A DNA stretch of 64,000 bases, taken from Amylostereum areolatum (Eukaryota; Basidiomycota; Agaricomycetes; Russulales; Stereaceae). Below the pieces are notes generated by a model. It was not told where the DNA came from and ran no database searches. It was given only the letters and a program-made list of their open reading frames with translations. Location of the stretch: positions 2,097,693 to 2,161,692 of the forward strand of contig SAXG01000001.1 of the NCBI GenBank assembly GCA_012932865.1. Direction: 5' to 3'. Both the position numbers and the translations under genes were made by a program. This document shows, one piece after another, positions 48,894 to 60,000 of the stretch (its first letter is position 1; the number at the start of each line of letters is the position of its first letter).

Positions 48894-51576
48894 ATGGATA
48901 CTAGATCTGGCTCGCCCGAGGAGCCGAATACCGACTGGACATCTCCCGAAGGCCTCGACAAAATCAAGAGCGCTGTTTCTCCTCACCTTGACTTTCCGCT
49001 TCGTGACTTCCAGCTTCACAACTCCGCGCGGATCCTGAATGGGCAGCATGTCTTCTGCATTACCGCGACAGGGGATGGAAAGTCAGCCTTGATATATGTG
49101 CCAGCCATAGTCAAGAAGGATATGATTACCTTGGTGGTCGAGCCGACAAACTTCCTCGAGCGGAGTCTGGTAGAAGTGTACCTTCAGACCGTCTATAGGC
49201 AGAACTGACGTGAGCTACAGGTCATGAACACCGATCGAAAGGGTGTTACCTCACTCGTTATCAACAGCGACACACTCAAACAGGCATCGCTCGAGGGACG
49301 GGACCTCTGGCAGGAAGCGAAAGCAGGATTGTTCCAGGTCATAACCCTGGCACCCGAATCCTTGCAACATGAGAAGTTTGCAGAAATGATGAACAACGAC
49401 ATGTTCTGCTCACGATGGCGCGTACTCACCGTCGACGAAGCTCATCTCGTTGATGAATGGGGTTCCGAGTTCCGCCCTCTCTACAAAGAGATCAAGAGAA
49501 TCCGTGCCCTGGCACCAGCACATGTAACCATTGTCGCACTATCAGCAAGTGTGGAGCCCGGCGCACAAACGAACCGAATCTTGGAGCACCTAGGCCTCGA
49601 ACAAGGTCACTTTTACCTGGACAAGCGGGACACTCGGCGTACAAATGTTGACATCAGCTTCCGCGACGTTGAGTACACATACTCGGGTGATGTCTTCCAT
49701 GACCTAGATTGGACGGTTCCTGCGGACATGAAAAGTGTCATGGACGCGCCAAAACGTTTGATATACTGCCCTACCATTGAAGTCGGCCACCGTGTAACCC
49801 TCTACCTGCGCTCCTTACTCCCCCTCTCCCTCCAACCTAAAGGCCGCATCATTATCCGCCATCTTCATTCCATATGTTGCCCGGAATGCAAGAAAGAAGG
49901 GCTTGACTCACTTTTTCGCATGGAGCCTGACCGCGATACATGCATCTTTGTCACAACAGCAATCCTTGACGTAGGCGTCGATCCTCCAGACGTGCGAGAA
50001 ACTATCGAGTTTCCCACTGGACACAGTGCATCAGCAACCAAACAGCGCATGGGGCGCAATGTACGCAACGTACCAGGGCGAGGGAAAGCCTACGTTTACG
50101 TCAAGTCAGCAGTTCGTGACATAGCACAGGAATATATACAACAAGTTCCACCAGACCCGCGCATGGTACCATTGCGGTCCGAAGAGACACCGAGGCAGCA
50201 AGATGACGAAGGTGACGTCGAGATGGTGGATATATCAAGCACGTGTCCTCCGTCCGAGCACCGTGTAGAAGACACGGAGTTGATGGTGGTAGATGAGGAG
50301 GTGGAAGACAAGACGGCGGACAAAGAAAGAAAGAACAAACTCGGTGATGGGCGCGCACGTGGGAACACGAAGTCAAAGACCTGTGTGTCCCCTGAGGCCA
50401 GTTCCTCCTCCTCTCCCCCCTCCTCTGCATCGACATTTCGAGGGATCGACAAGTCCTTTCTCCTTCTCGTCGCAGCCCATATTCGTCGCACCTGCATCGC
50501 CCGTCAAATAAACGTTATCTTTGGCGATCCCGGGACACTGGAGAACTGCGGGACATGCAGCTCATGTGCAGGTGACATCCCCCCCGATCCTCGAGCAGTT
50601 GTGAACCCAGAATCATTGACGCACTCTAGCCAGGAAGAATCGGCTCCCAAAGATGAAAGCTGTCGATGGGAATGGCTCAATACTGCTGATACCCAACTAC
50701 TCAAGTCTTCCCTCCGTCGCGCCTCAGCGCGCATCCTCGTATCCGCGACCCTCCCTCCCAACCCTTCCCCTCTACTCCTCAATGGCTTGGCACCGGAAAT
50801 CACCCCGTCCTCCTACCAACAGCTTCTATCGCTTGACGAGAAGTCGTTCCTCTCTGACAGCCTCATCGGTGCCATCTCCCGCAACTTCCACCTGCTTCAA
50901 ACGCGGGACGATCTCGCGCAGCGTATGCAAAAATGGCGCTGGTGGCCGACACATGGTGAGAGGCTTTGGAAAGATGTTGAACATCTCATAGGAACGATGC
51001 GGAAACGAGTGGAGGAGAGACACGAGACCGACAACCGCAAACGTCGGGAGGAGAATGCAGCAAAGCGTGCGGCAGTGGAGGCGAAGAAGGTACACGACTA
51101 CGCGGTGAAGCACAACCTTACGAGGTTCAAGAGTGTCAAATTGAAAGTGCGCGAGCCTGCGGCGGAGTCCTCAAGCGCACTGCCATCTGGTATGTTTAGT
51201 TTCTGTTGCAGGTTACCTCTCGGCTGAGGTCCCCGATAGGCACTAAACGCACATCGGAGGCGGTCGAAAACCCCACGGAGCGCGAGCCCGTACGAGTCAA
51301 GATCCCACGGCTCGCTCCCCCGGAGACCCTTGTGAGTGTGTCTTTTAATCAGTATCGGTGTCGTACTCAAATTCTTCGATGTGGCATCGTCAGATTCTCT
51401 CCCCATCTCGAAAAATCAACAGTTCAACCGGCGCTGGTCCCTCAAGAACCCATACGTGCACAACTCCCTCCGCAGATTCTCCCAGAATCCCTGCTCCGGC
51501 ATTCCTGTCACCTCCGAAGAAGCCCAGACCGAAACCGCGACCTGTCGTTCGCGTGAAGGGTGGTACTACTACATAA
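48894..51576 (+). CDS. RecQ-like DEAH ATP-dependent DNA helicase
   Basis: Superfamily 2 helicase of a fungal RecQ-like group. Exon 1 (48894-49175) has 'FPLRDFQLHNSARILNG' and Walker A 'CITATGDGKSALIYVPA' (GDGKS at residues 60-64). After a 45-nt intron, exon 2 from 49221 has the DEAH box 'LTVDEAHLVDEWGSEFRP' (about residue 166), motif III 'VALSAS' (about 200), motif V 'TAILDVGVDPPDV' and motif VI 'KQRMGRNVRNVPGRGKAYVY' (about 368-387). A RecQ-type zinc cluster follows ('CIARQINVIFGD', then 'NCGTCSSC'), after a Ser/Asp-rich linker. Two further introns lead to a Pro/Arg/Lys-rich end 'PKKPRPKPRPVVRVKGG'. No HRDC domain is seen. It reads through 2.7 kb with no frame shift. Confidence 0.88.
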
Positions 51577-51672
51577 TCATTCTATATTTTATATTAATCT
51601 ACTACCTTCATGTATATGCATATTCAGTACTAGGCATTCCTTCCCTTCTCACCGCTATTGACTACAACTTAC

Positions 51673-54600
51673 TTACCCTGATTCATCATCCGCCTCAGAT
51701 CCCGAGTCCCACTCGTCTTCCCTGACTTCCTCTACCTCATCACTTGACGACGAACTCTCTTGCCCATCCTGATGCCCTAATACACCTTCGTTCCCTCCGT
51801 CCTCGAGATTGTCGTCCTCGTCGAGGTCGTCTGCTGACACGAGCATCCCATCTACAATCATGTTGGGTAGCGCGACAGGTGTCCATTCCTCCGCCTCCAT
51901 CTCGGCCGCCATCTCGGCCTCAACATCTGCTGTGTCGGCACCGTGGAGGTCACCCGAATCCCGGATGGTGCGCTCGATGAAATCTTGAAGGCGCTTTCCG
52001 TCTTCAAAGCCATTAAAGCCCTTGGAGTAGTCGTCCTGTGCGCGCCACCCTGTACTCCGGCCTTCACAGAACAAATGGAGTTGTCGTTGTGCCATTTTCC
52101 TTGTTGCCTCGCGCAAGGCTACGACGCGCTTCTTTGTCGTATGGGATTCACTCTTGTCATTGAGCCTGACTGCCGTCTTCATGGACTTGACGGATTGGAT
52201 GCAAGCACGGATGTTAAGGGCAACAATGTTTTTGAAGAAGTCACCACCAAAGGATGCATCTCGACGTTGCGCCATCTGCTTTAGACGCTTGATGTTCTTT
52301 TCTTGGAGGAGGTCCATCGGAAAGAAGCAGCCCAGATGACCAGACAGGTTGCAAAGCCAGTTATTCATGATTGCGAGGCAGAGCTCAGGGGAGTACTCCG
52401 TGAGGAAGTTGCAGGCAAGCTCTAAGAGCTCGTTCGTGTACTTCGTCTTCCCGCAGCCCATGAACGTGAATGTCCATACCTGAAAAATATTGTCGGTGAG
52501 TGGCGGCACAAGGGAATTATGAGGGCAAACATACAGCCATGACATTCATTGCCTGTCCTATGTCCCCATCGCTAATCGCCCATTGGAACACATAATGCCA
52601 CATGCTGTCGCGGACACGAAGTAGCGAGTTCACTAGCACCTGATCACCGGGGGAGGGGATGTCTTCATCTGCGGTTGTCGGCGTGCGCGATGTCTCGCCT
52701 GTCGTTTCGCCGGTTCCGTGTCCCGGCGACCAGTTGCCTGTCTTGAACAGCTGGTTTGCCATGGCCTCCTTCCCATATCGAGCACTTACGACACCCCGGC
52801 TTGTCATGTATGTTTGCGTGATCTCCGTGGCCATCTTGAGCAGGTCGCCGAAGGGGGTGGCATTGTTCTGGAAATGCGCCTCAAAGTCTGTTGTGCCGAG
52901 GTGTATTCTAGAAACCACCTCGTCCATCAGTACTGCGCACAGATGAGCTGGCAACAATGGGACACGTACCTCCAGAGATCCAACACAGTTGCGGTCAACG
53001 TGTCGAAAACCAGGTGTTGTGCTGGATAATAATCTGGACGCTTCGAGTTTGTGACTTTACGGCCGAGGATGATGTTCATCGCGAGAAACGATGAGAGATC
53101 ATCTGGAGAGGAACCCCAGAACGTGTTCAGGATTCTCTCCAGATCTGCCCAGCCCATATGCCATAGCTGGATAAGTGGCAGAACCCAGCCGTAACGGTGG
53201 TAGCCATGCGGACAGTCCGCGAGGAACTTTTGGAGTGTGCGAAGCTTTTCGACAGTGGATTGGTCCCCGCCGATGATCACCAACAGACGCGCCACCTCCT
53301 CCTTCGGAAGACCGAGCTGCCGCAAGAGGAGGTCGTCTAGCACGCTAGCGTTTTCGCCCGTGTTGCCTTCGTTATAGTCGGATGTTTGCATCGGCGACAC
53401 CTTTGTTTTCCGGCCTTCAGGCATACGGTGCATGGCATGTGTCGTACGAAGCTCCTTGAGGACCGTGTCGCGATGTTCTGCGAGGGTGGGGACAGCATTG
53501 ATGAGCATGTTGAGACAGTGGAGGGCCATGACGGAGTGTAACTTGTCCCATTGTATTTGTGCGTGCAGCTTCTCAACTGTGAGCTGCCTTCGCCGCTGTT
53601 CGCGCCTCGCCACGTTGAGTGCTTCGATGTCAAATGCTTTCTCGATGTCGCAGTCTTCAAGCTCGACGAATGTCGCTGCCGTGCCATTGTGAATAGTATC
53701 CTTCTGGCCGAATTCCGGGTTCCATACGCGCGACATGCGATTGATGTTGTCGTAGATTAAAAGGAACGCGCGACGAAGGGCCTTCTTACGCATAACATCT
53801 TGGGCCGAACGGGAAAGAACATGGAGGAATGACAGAACCGATGTATACGAGATCGAAACACCGAGACGTCCTAGTACAGCGTACATGCCATGGGGCGCCG
53901 TGTGGGAGAACATCCAGACGCCGACTATCCTCTGGAAAAGGTTGAAGCGCCGGTTGCGCGCTGTCAACAGCACGACGCATGCGGCGAGGACCATCTGCAA
54001 AGGTGATCAGTGTGATACTTGCATAATGTTTTCCTGGAAGACCCACCATGAAAGGATCACGAGGATTTGAGCCTGAGCCGGTGGGGATGGGCCGAGAAAA
54101 GAATCCGTCGTATGACGGCGGCAGGTCTGCACCGTTGGATGGGTCCGGGGAAGGGCGATGTTTCCGCTTGAATGCGGCGGCAATTAGAATACGGAGGAGA
54201 ATGGGAAGCTTGACCTGTACATGACGAAGGAGATCGTGCATTGAAAAGTCGAGGAGGGTTTCCCAATTGTTCTTCGACTCCGGCATGTGTAGGCCACCTT
54301 CCTTTGACGATGCGTGTGCGGACTCTTTGCTGACAGCTTCCTCCACCTTGCAGATGGCCCATTCGAGAAGGCGCCAGCGGGCCATGAGACGTCGATCGCG
54401 ACGGACGGCCTCGTTTGCTGGGCGATTAGCCGATGCACGAGCCAGTCGGGGCCTGCTGTAGGGATGATTGTATAAGAGTTCCGCGAGATGCTCGACTTGC
54501 GAAGAGTTTGCGTTATGACCAGCGAGGAGATTACGGAGCATTTGGACTCGTATGCGGGATCGCCGTGGATCACCTTGGTCACACGGAGTGAGTAGCTCCT

Positions 54601-54718
54601 CGAGGAACTCGTAGAGATTGAAGCCTCGGCTCTTGATCTCTTTCAAGCATGCGTCGATACGTTTTTGTCGGCCCCTTCGCGCGCGCAAGCCGTCCGGGTC
54701 GAGTGGTTTTCTGACCAT
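51673..54718 (-). CDS. DUF6589-type protein, transposase-like candidate
   Basis: The layout matches the Agaricomycete DUF6589 family as I remember it. Exon 1 (54718-54047) is basic and helical ('RRGRQKRIDACLKEI', 'SFNLYEFL'-like 'GFNLYEFLEELL'). Exon 2 (53994-52970) has 'LLIYDNINRMSRVW', 'DTIHNGTAATFVELED' and 'VIIGGDQSTVEKLRTLQKF', then 'LPLIQLWHMGWADLERIL'. Exons 3 and 4 carry 'SRIHLGTTDFEAHF', 'GKTKYTNELLELACNFL', 'LAIMNNWLCNLSG' and 'PMDLLQEKNIKRLKQMA', and the protein ends in a Ser/acidic tail (stop 51673). The exon 2/3 junction (37-nt intron, 52969-52933) leaves the frame one base out, so a +1 error or different sites are possible. Function is unknown; acidic residues in YDN, GDQ and DLLQE could form a metal site (inference). 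Confidence 0.78.
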
Positions 54719-55082
54719 GTTGATGTGAAGAGAGGAGAGCGGAGGAAAAACAGTGGGGAGCGATGGGGAAAATGAAGCCGAGTCGACTTGCGGCGGTTCA
54801 GATTGCGATCAATTAAATGATTTTTTTTCCTTCGACAACAGCTCGGCACCTCGTGATTATGTCATTCCGAGGCCTTGACAAGACCCCTTAGCGAACTCCC
54901 TCGCTCACTCGACAAGCGCGTCACTAATAAAAGTAGACTAACCTCATCGACTGACAACTTTGAACCGCCATAAAAGGACATTCACGGTTCTAACTTCTAA
55001 CTCCCCATTCTTCGATTCCCCGCCCACTTCCATCCCCTAATCGCTTCGCAACTCCCGTCTACCATTCACGCTTGCGGTTAAG
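54719..55082. promoter_or_regulatory. divergent region, DUF6589 gene / aldo-keto reductase
   Basis: 364 bp between two start codons. It contains the right-hand candidate inverted end (54887-54911) and, past it, a C/T-rich leader for the aldo-keto reductase (about 54990-55082). A run of eight T lies near 54823. Confidence 0.4.
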
Positions 55083-56716
55083 ATGGTGCAAACGGTCACG
55101 ATCGGTGCCGGTGACAAGACTGTCGTAGTAAACAAGATCGCGGTACGTTCTTCTGTCCTTGTCTTCCCCGTCTTTCCCTGGCTGATACCTGCGCTCGGTC
55201 AGCATGGACTGATGATGATGACGTGCGTCGCCTTTCCCTACGTCGCATTCCAGCCATGTAACGATGTTGTTCAATCAGCTGGAAACCAACCCCCGTCCCG
55301 GAGGAGCAGGCATTCGCAGCGATCAAGGCTGGCATCGACACCCTGCCCCCGGGAACGAAAATGATGCTTAATGCTGGTAAGTCCTCCCAAGCTCTATCAC
55401 GCTTTCCGTCCAACATACTTTATCAGGCCAGTTCTATGGACAGAATGCTAGCTCCCTCGGCTTAGACCTCGTAGCGAACTTCTTCGAGAAGTATCCCGAT
55501 TACGCAGACAAGGCCTTCTTAAGCGTGAAAGGTGGTATGAAGCCGTATACGATGCAGCTAGATGTAACGTACGTATCCCTGCATGGTCAATGATATTCGA
55601 CCCGATCTGACCTATAAGGCCCCCCCTCTGGCCTCGATACACCGGTCGTCAACAGTCCTGAGGGTTTGCGACGCAGCGTCGACTTCGTCTTGGAAAAACT
55701 ACGCGGCAAGAAGAAATTGGATTTGTTCGAGACCGCGCGGGTGGATCGCTCCGTTCCTCACGAGGAGCAGATGAAAGTCCTGGCTGGATTAGTTGCTGAG
55801 GGCAAGTTTGACTTTATTGGGTTATCTGAGGTCGGCGCGAAGACCGTTCGAGAGGCCAATGCGGTGCGCATACATGCTTTGACTCTCCACCAACGGTTTT
55901 GTTGATGTGCGCGCGTGTTGGTCTAGGTCACACCCATTGCCGCCGTGGAGATTGAAGTTAGTCCTTGGTCGTATGAGCCAGAGACGAAGGAAGGCGCGTA
56001 CTCTCTTATCTACACTAGGCGAATGCTCACCAGCGTAACCTGCAGTGATTTCCACCTGTGCGGAGCTAGGCATTCCCGTCGTTGCATACTCGTAAGCGTC
56101 TGCTTTAGCACGTTAAAGTCTCAGTTGAACCCCTCTACTCCATGTAGCCCTCTCGGCCGTGGCTTTCTTACAGGGCAGGTGACTAAGCCTGAAGATTTCG
56201 AAGGTCTGCGTTCATCCTCTGCTTCGTTTCCGTCGCTAACTTATTTGCAGAGGGAGACTTCCGTCGCCACTTCACGCGATTCCAAGCCGAGGTACGTGGA
56301 TTGTCTTACCGGGTACCTTTGGGCCATGTTACAAAGCTGAGGTGTGCATAGACCATGAAACAAAACTTTGCGCTCGTGGACGCCCTTAAGGGTGTAGCAC
56401 AGAAGAAGAGTATCACTCCTGCACAACTTGCTATTGCCTGGGTATCCTCGCGTGGTCCCCATGTCATCCCTCTTCCAGGCTCTTCGTAAGTCTCTTGTCT
56501 CTCTAGCTCTATATTTCTCTGCTCTCGTCAGTTCTCTCTGACACATAACTATCCTCCAGGAATTCCACACGAACGATTGAAAACCTGGCGGCTGGCGACG
56601 TCGTGCTTACGCCCGAAGACCTCGCCGAGATAGAGGACGTTCAGAGGAGATTCCCCGTGCTAGGGTCTCGGTACGTGGATGGCGCGCCGAAAGAGGTCAC
56701 CAAGCTGTGGGGATGA
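55083..56716 (+). CDS. aldo-keto reductase (pyridoxal-reductase / AKR8-AKR13-like)
   Basis: NADPH-dependent TIM-barrel reductase. Start ATG 55083 ('MVQTVTIGAGDKTVVVNKIA'), then 'HGLMMMTWKPTPVPEEQAF', 'MMLNAGQFYGQN' (catalytic Tyr in FYG), 'AFLSVKGGMKPYTMQLD' (Lys after the strand), 'EGLRRSVDFVLEKL', 'GKFDFIGLSEVGAKTVREA', 'AAVEIEVSPWSYEPE', 'GIPVVAYSPLGRGFLTGQ', 'PAQLAIAWVSSRGPHVIPLP' and the end 'GAPKEVTKLWG'. About nine short exons. Two +1 shifts: a run of seven C at 55620-55626 where six keep the frame, and near 55991-55997. The substrate is unknown; the closest family picture is pyridoxal reductase. Confidence 0.85.
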
Positions 56717-57188
56717 TCAATGACTTGTCTACAATTGCAAGGAACAAGTGTACGATTTACATGATGATGGGGGCATGTACGTTGACTGAAGGCTACTGCG
56801 AAAAATAAATATATTTATGACATGGTGGGTAGACACCCGGCCCGTAGACTCATCTTTCCTCCCACCTTTGGCCTTGCCTACTCGAATGCCACGGCCACCG
56901 TACCAGAATGTACCCCCTGACGCCCCGACGCCATGATACATACGGCTGAACATGGGTCCAGGGAACGCTCGTCGTGTAAGCAAGAACACAACCAACTTGT
57001 GCGACGATTGGCACTCAAGCTCAAGCCTCAAACACTCGTCGGTCATCATCAGGCCAAAACAATTCTGATTTCTGCGGCTGTGATGTAGTGGGTCACGGTA
57101 TATTACTGCTCCATATGTTACACGTAAATCCTGTACAAGGTTGGAAGATTTCCGAGACATCCTGTATGTTCCACCGTCGTCGAAGGCA
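56717..57188. other. shared 3' flank of convergent genes
   Basis: The minus open frame at 56729-57160 continues past the MFS stop in another frame, has no membrane or domain features, and is read as 3' flank. Confidence 0.5.
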
Positions 57189-59413
57189 TTAGATGACGTA
57201 GCTGCAGACGCCTTGTCAATGAAAAGCTAACCAATCGGGTCACGAACGTACCGAAAAAGCGGGCTTTTGTCGGCCATGTCACGGAACTGGTCTCGCATCG
57301 ACTCGTCAATACCTTCACGCTTGCAGAGCTCTTCCTTCGCCCTGTTCAGCCTATGGTACGTCCACATGAGGAGGCACGAGGACACAATGCTATCCGCGAG
57401 TCAGCACACGTCGACAAATAGCACAAATGCAAAGCGCGTACCTCAAGCCAAGCCAGCCGATCATGGTCCCGTGGCCGTGGTGGTAGCGGGGCGGGTCGTA
57501 ATAGATGAAAGAGGAGCATATTCCGCCCAAGTTGCCTATGCCGATGACCATGGCGATGACAACGCCGCGTTTCATGTCGCCGCCCGCATTCCCACCGGCC
57601 CACGCAAGGTTGACAGCGATAGTAGGGTATACACCCATGCAGGCAATAATTGCGCCCACGTAGCCGGGACCAGGTGCGCTCGTTGCGTACGCGATGATGT
57701 ATCCGATCATGGAAAGCGCGGCTCCAAACACGATAAAAGGTCCCCTGAGCTGGAGGCGGTCCGAATAAATGCCAACCACAATGGTCAGCAAACAACCGCA
57801 AACGAAAGGCGGGATGGTGAGCAGTTGTGCTTCAGCAGCCTGATAGCCGAGTTCCCTGATTATACTGGGAGTAAAGAGTGCGACAGCGTAGACGGGGACA
57901 AGGAGGCTACGGAAGTGTGTGTCAGCGGGAGAAGGTCGGATGTAGTTATAGAACGTACCCCATATACATCGCAACCTGCAGCCAGGACTTGTAGTCTAGG
58001 AGAGCCTGCCAAACGAAACGGAATTCGAAGTGTGTGGCTTGGTTGTGCGACTCCGTCTTGAGCGTCTGAACCACGAAGCGCCGCTCCTCCTCGGACAAGA
58101 AGGATGCCGTCTCCGGATACTAGTCAAATATGAGTTTACTAGCTGCGAAGAACAAACAGGAAAAACTTGTCGTACATCGTACATGAAAAAGTAAGATAGC
58201 ACGGCCACAAGGATAGTGGCTATAAAGTGGGTCAGTACCTGCGAACAAGCCGCAAAAGAACAGGATAGCGCGCATACCAAGACCCTCGATCAAGAACTGC
58301 AGAGAAAATTCGTGAGCGGGCGCGTCAAACAAGAAGGAACCCGGACGCACGATCCATTGCCATCCGTGCAAACCCGCTTTGCCTTCCAGATGCTCGATGC
58401 CATAGGCGAGAATACCACCAAATGCACCAGCAATTGTTGCGGCCGAGAAGAAGATAGCCACGCGTTTTGCTTGCATGCGTCGCGGGTACCACAGGGATAT
58501 GTAGTACGTGATTCCGGGGAAAAGACCAGCCTCAGCCAGCCCGAGGAACACACGGGCGCTGCTGACACGAAAAGATAAGCAACAATAACTCGGAAGGACG
58601 ACGTAACACACATGATTAAGCCCTTGTATGTGTTCACGAGGCACATGAGAGTCATGACCAACCCCCAGGCAACCATGATCGAGGGAACTGTATGCCATAG
58701 TCAATAAGAGCGTCTCCGACGGGGATAGAAATGTAAAAGATGCAGGAGAAACTTGTGCAGAAGATGATGACATAACCAAAGTCCGACGCCGTTCCAGTGA
58801 GGCTGTCATTCGGAATGGCAAGTGCATTGTGCTCCTGCCCGTCATGTGCGATGTATAAACCACTCACTCCATATCGAGGGCCTGGCCAGCTTGAGTAGGA
58901 TGTTTCTGGTATGCAGTCAAGTAAGCCCGTACTTGTCGGGGAGACGGTCCTGTACATACGACGGTATCTCGGCGAAGGAGTAGGGTATCTGCGCTCGAGG
59001 TCAGCATTGGGGCATCCACAGGCTATGGAAAGTACGCACGAAAAACAAAGCCGCCGCAATATTGTAACGTAGCCCGCCCAGGTCGAGATCTTGAGCCATC
59101 CCAGCCACCCTGGCGTTTCCTACGACGACGCAAACGCGTAAGCACCCAAGCGAGAGACGCGTAGAGGTCCGGCCGACACTCACCAATGTTACTCCGATCC
59201 CTGCGAGGCGTCAGCGTTTCCGGTCTCCGGATGTTTGAGAGAGATAGTGACGCACAAGAACGACAAGAGATAGAGCATGGACACGAAAGGCAGGAGATAC
59301 ACGTCGAGCTTCCTCCATATCCTGCGGGCCTCCGCGTCACCGACAGTGGTGTAGGGTGCCTCGCCCTTACTAGTGTAAGACTGGGTGGATTCGTCCTTCT
59401 CGTGGGCACTCAT
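57189..59413 (-). CDS. MFS transporter, anion:cation symporter (Dal5/Tna1-like)
   Basis: Twelve-helix plasma-membrane permease of the allantoate/nicotinate permease group. Start ATG 59413 ('MSAHEKDESTQSYTSKGEAP'), helix 1 'KLDVYLLPFVSMLYLLSFLD' followed by the family's 'RSNIGNARVAGMAQDL'. Then 'IMVAWGLVMTLMCLVNTYKG', 'ARVFLGLAEAGLFPGITYYI', 'WYPRRMQAKRVAIFF' and 'GILAYGIEHLEGKAGLHGW'; the central loop has 'FLSEEERRFVVQTLKTES'. The second half has 'SIIRELGYQAAEAQLLTIPP' and 'YYDPPRYHHGHGTMIGWLGL', and the end is 'MRDQFRDMADKSPLFRYVI'. More than ten exons, all joins in phase. The substrate is not deducible. Confidence 0.88.
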
Positions 59414-60000
59414 ACTGGCACCGAAAAACAGCGCAAGGGAGGGTGACGGGGAAGGGGCCGGGGGGCAAAGGTCGCCTCGATCATGGCAGAGTCAGAGGTT
59501 GGCTTTATACGAAGGGTTCAAGCGCGGATTGGTCGGCATTTTCAAATGGACAGGCTGACATGTCTGCCATTCGATCATCATAATTCCATTCCCCACCGAT
59601 CACCTCTACTTATCTCTTCACCTTCTGCACGGGAAGAAAACGTTGTCGATCTTCTTGCACGTCTTCGGTCCTGAAGTGCCCTATTCCATACGACAGATCG
59701 GTGACCACAGGCGACCGCGGACTACCACGAACCACCACAAAGTGCTGCCGAACTTACCGTCATGCGGGGACGTGTGCGGGGTGACTTACCCCGCATATCA
59801 TTGAAATCTAAAGATCGCTCCAGAACAGCGAAGATCGGGCGCGGAATCAAATCTTCGATATTCAATTACTCTTCCGGCTCCGGATCCCCCTGAAGGCCTG
59901 AACAAGAGCGGAACGTGAACTTTGAAAGCAAGCGCTCCCGATTCCCCACAACTGAGTAATGAGCGGCGAACGGCGAGCGCTGTACAACGACGAGGCCTTG
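59414..60000. other. MFS promoter side / TOP3 3' flank
   Basis: No gene seen. Short frames only; the first 80 bp upstream of the MFS start are purine-rich on the plus strand, that is C/T-rich in the gene's own sense. Confidence 0.45.

Larger units (their letters stand above)
48713..54911. mobile_element. candidate two-gene mobile unit: RecQ-like helicase + DUF6589 protein
   Basis: The span holds only two genes, convergent and 96 bp apart at their stops. It is bounded by imperfect inverted similarity: CGAGTGAG..GGAG..TT at 48713 and, on the opposite strand, CGAGTGAGCGAGGGAGTT ending at 54911. Weaker similarity continues inward for some 30-40 bp. I found no target-site duplication. The unit as a mobile element is inference; the two genes themselves are clear. 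Confidence 0.3.

Noticed and set aside
48894..51576. Reading the helicase as the host RecQ/Sgs1 orthologue
   Set aside because: The Walker A variant GDGKS, the short N terminus and the absence of an HRDC domain fit a RecQ-like side group better than Sgs1/BLM.
51673..54718. Assigning the DUF6589 gene to a named transposon family (KDZ, Plavaka, Helitron Rep)
   Set aside because: I could not see the zinc-finger, SAP or Rep/HUH motifs of those families; only the DUF6589 hallmarks are visible.
56729..57160. 143-codon minus-strand frame after the MFS gene
   Set aside because: It lies downstream of the properly spliced MFS stop and in a different frame; no membrane segment or domain.
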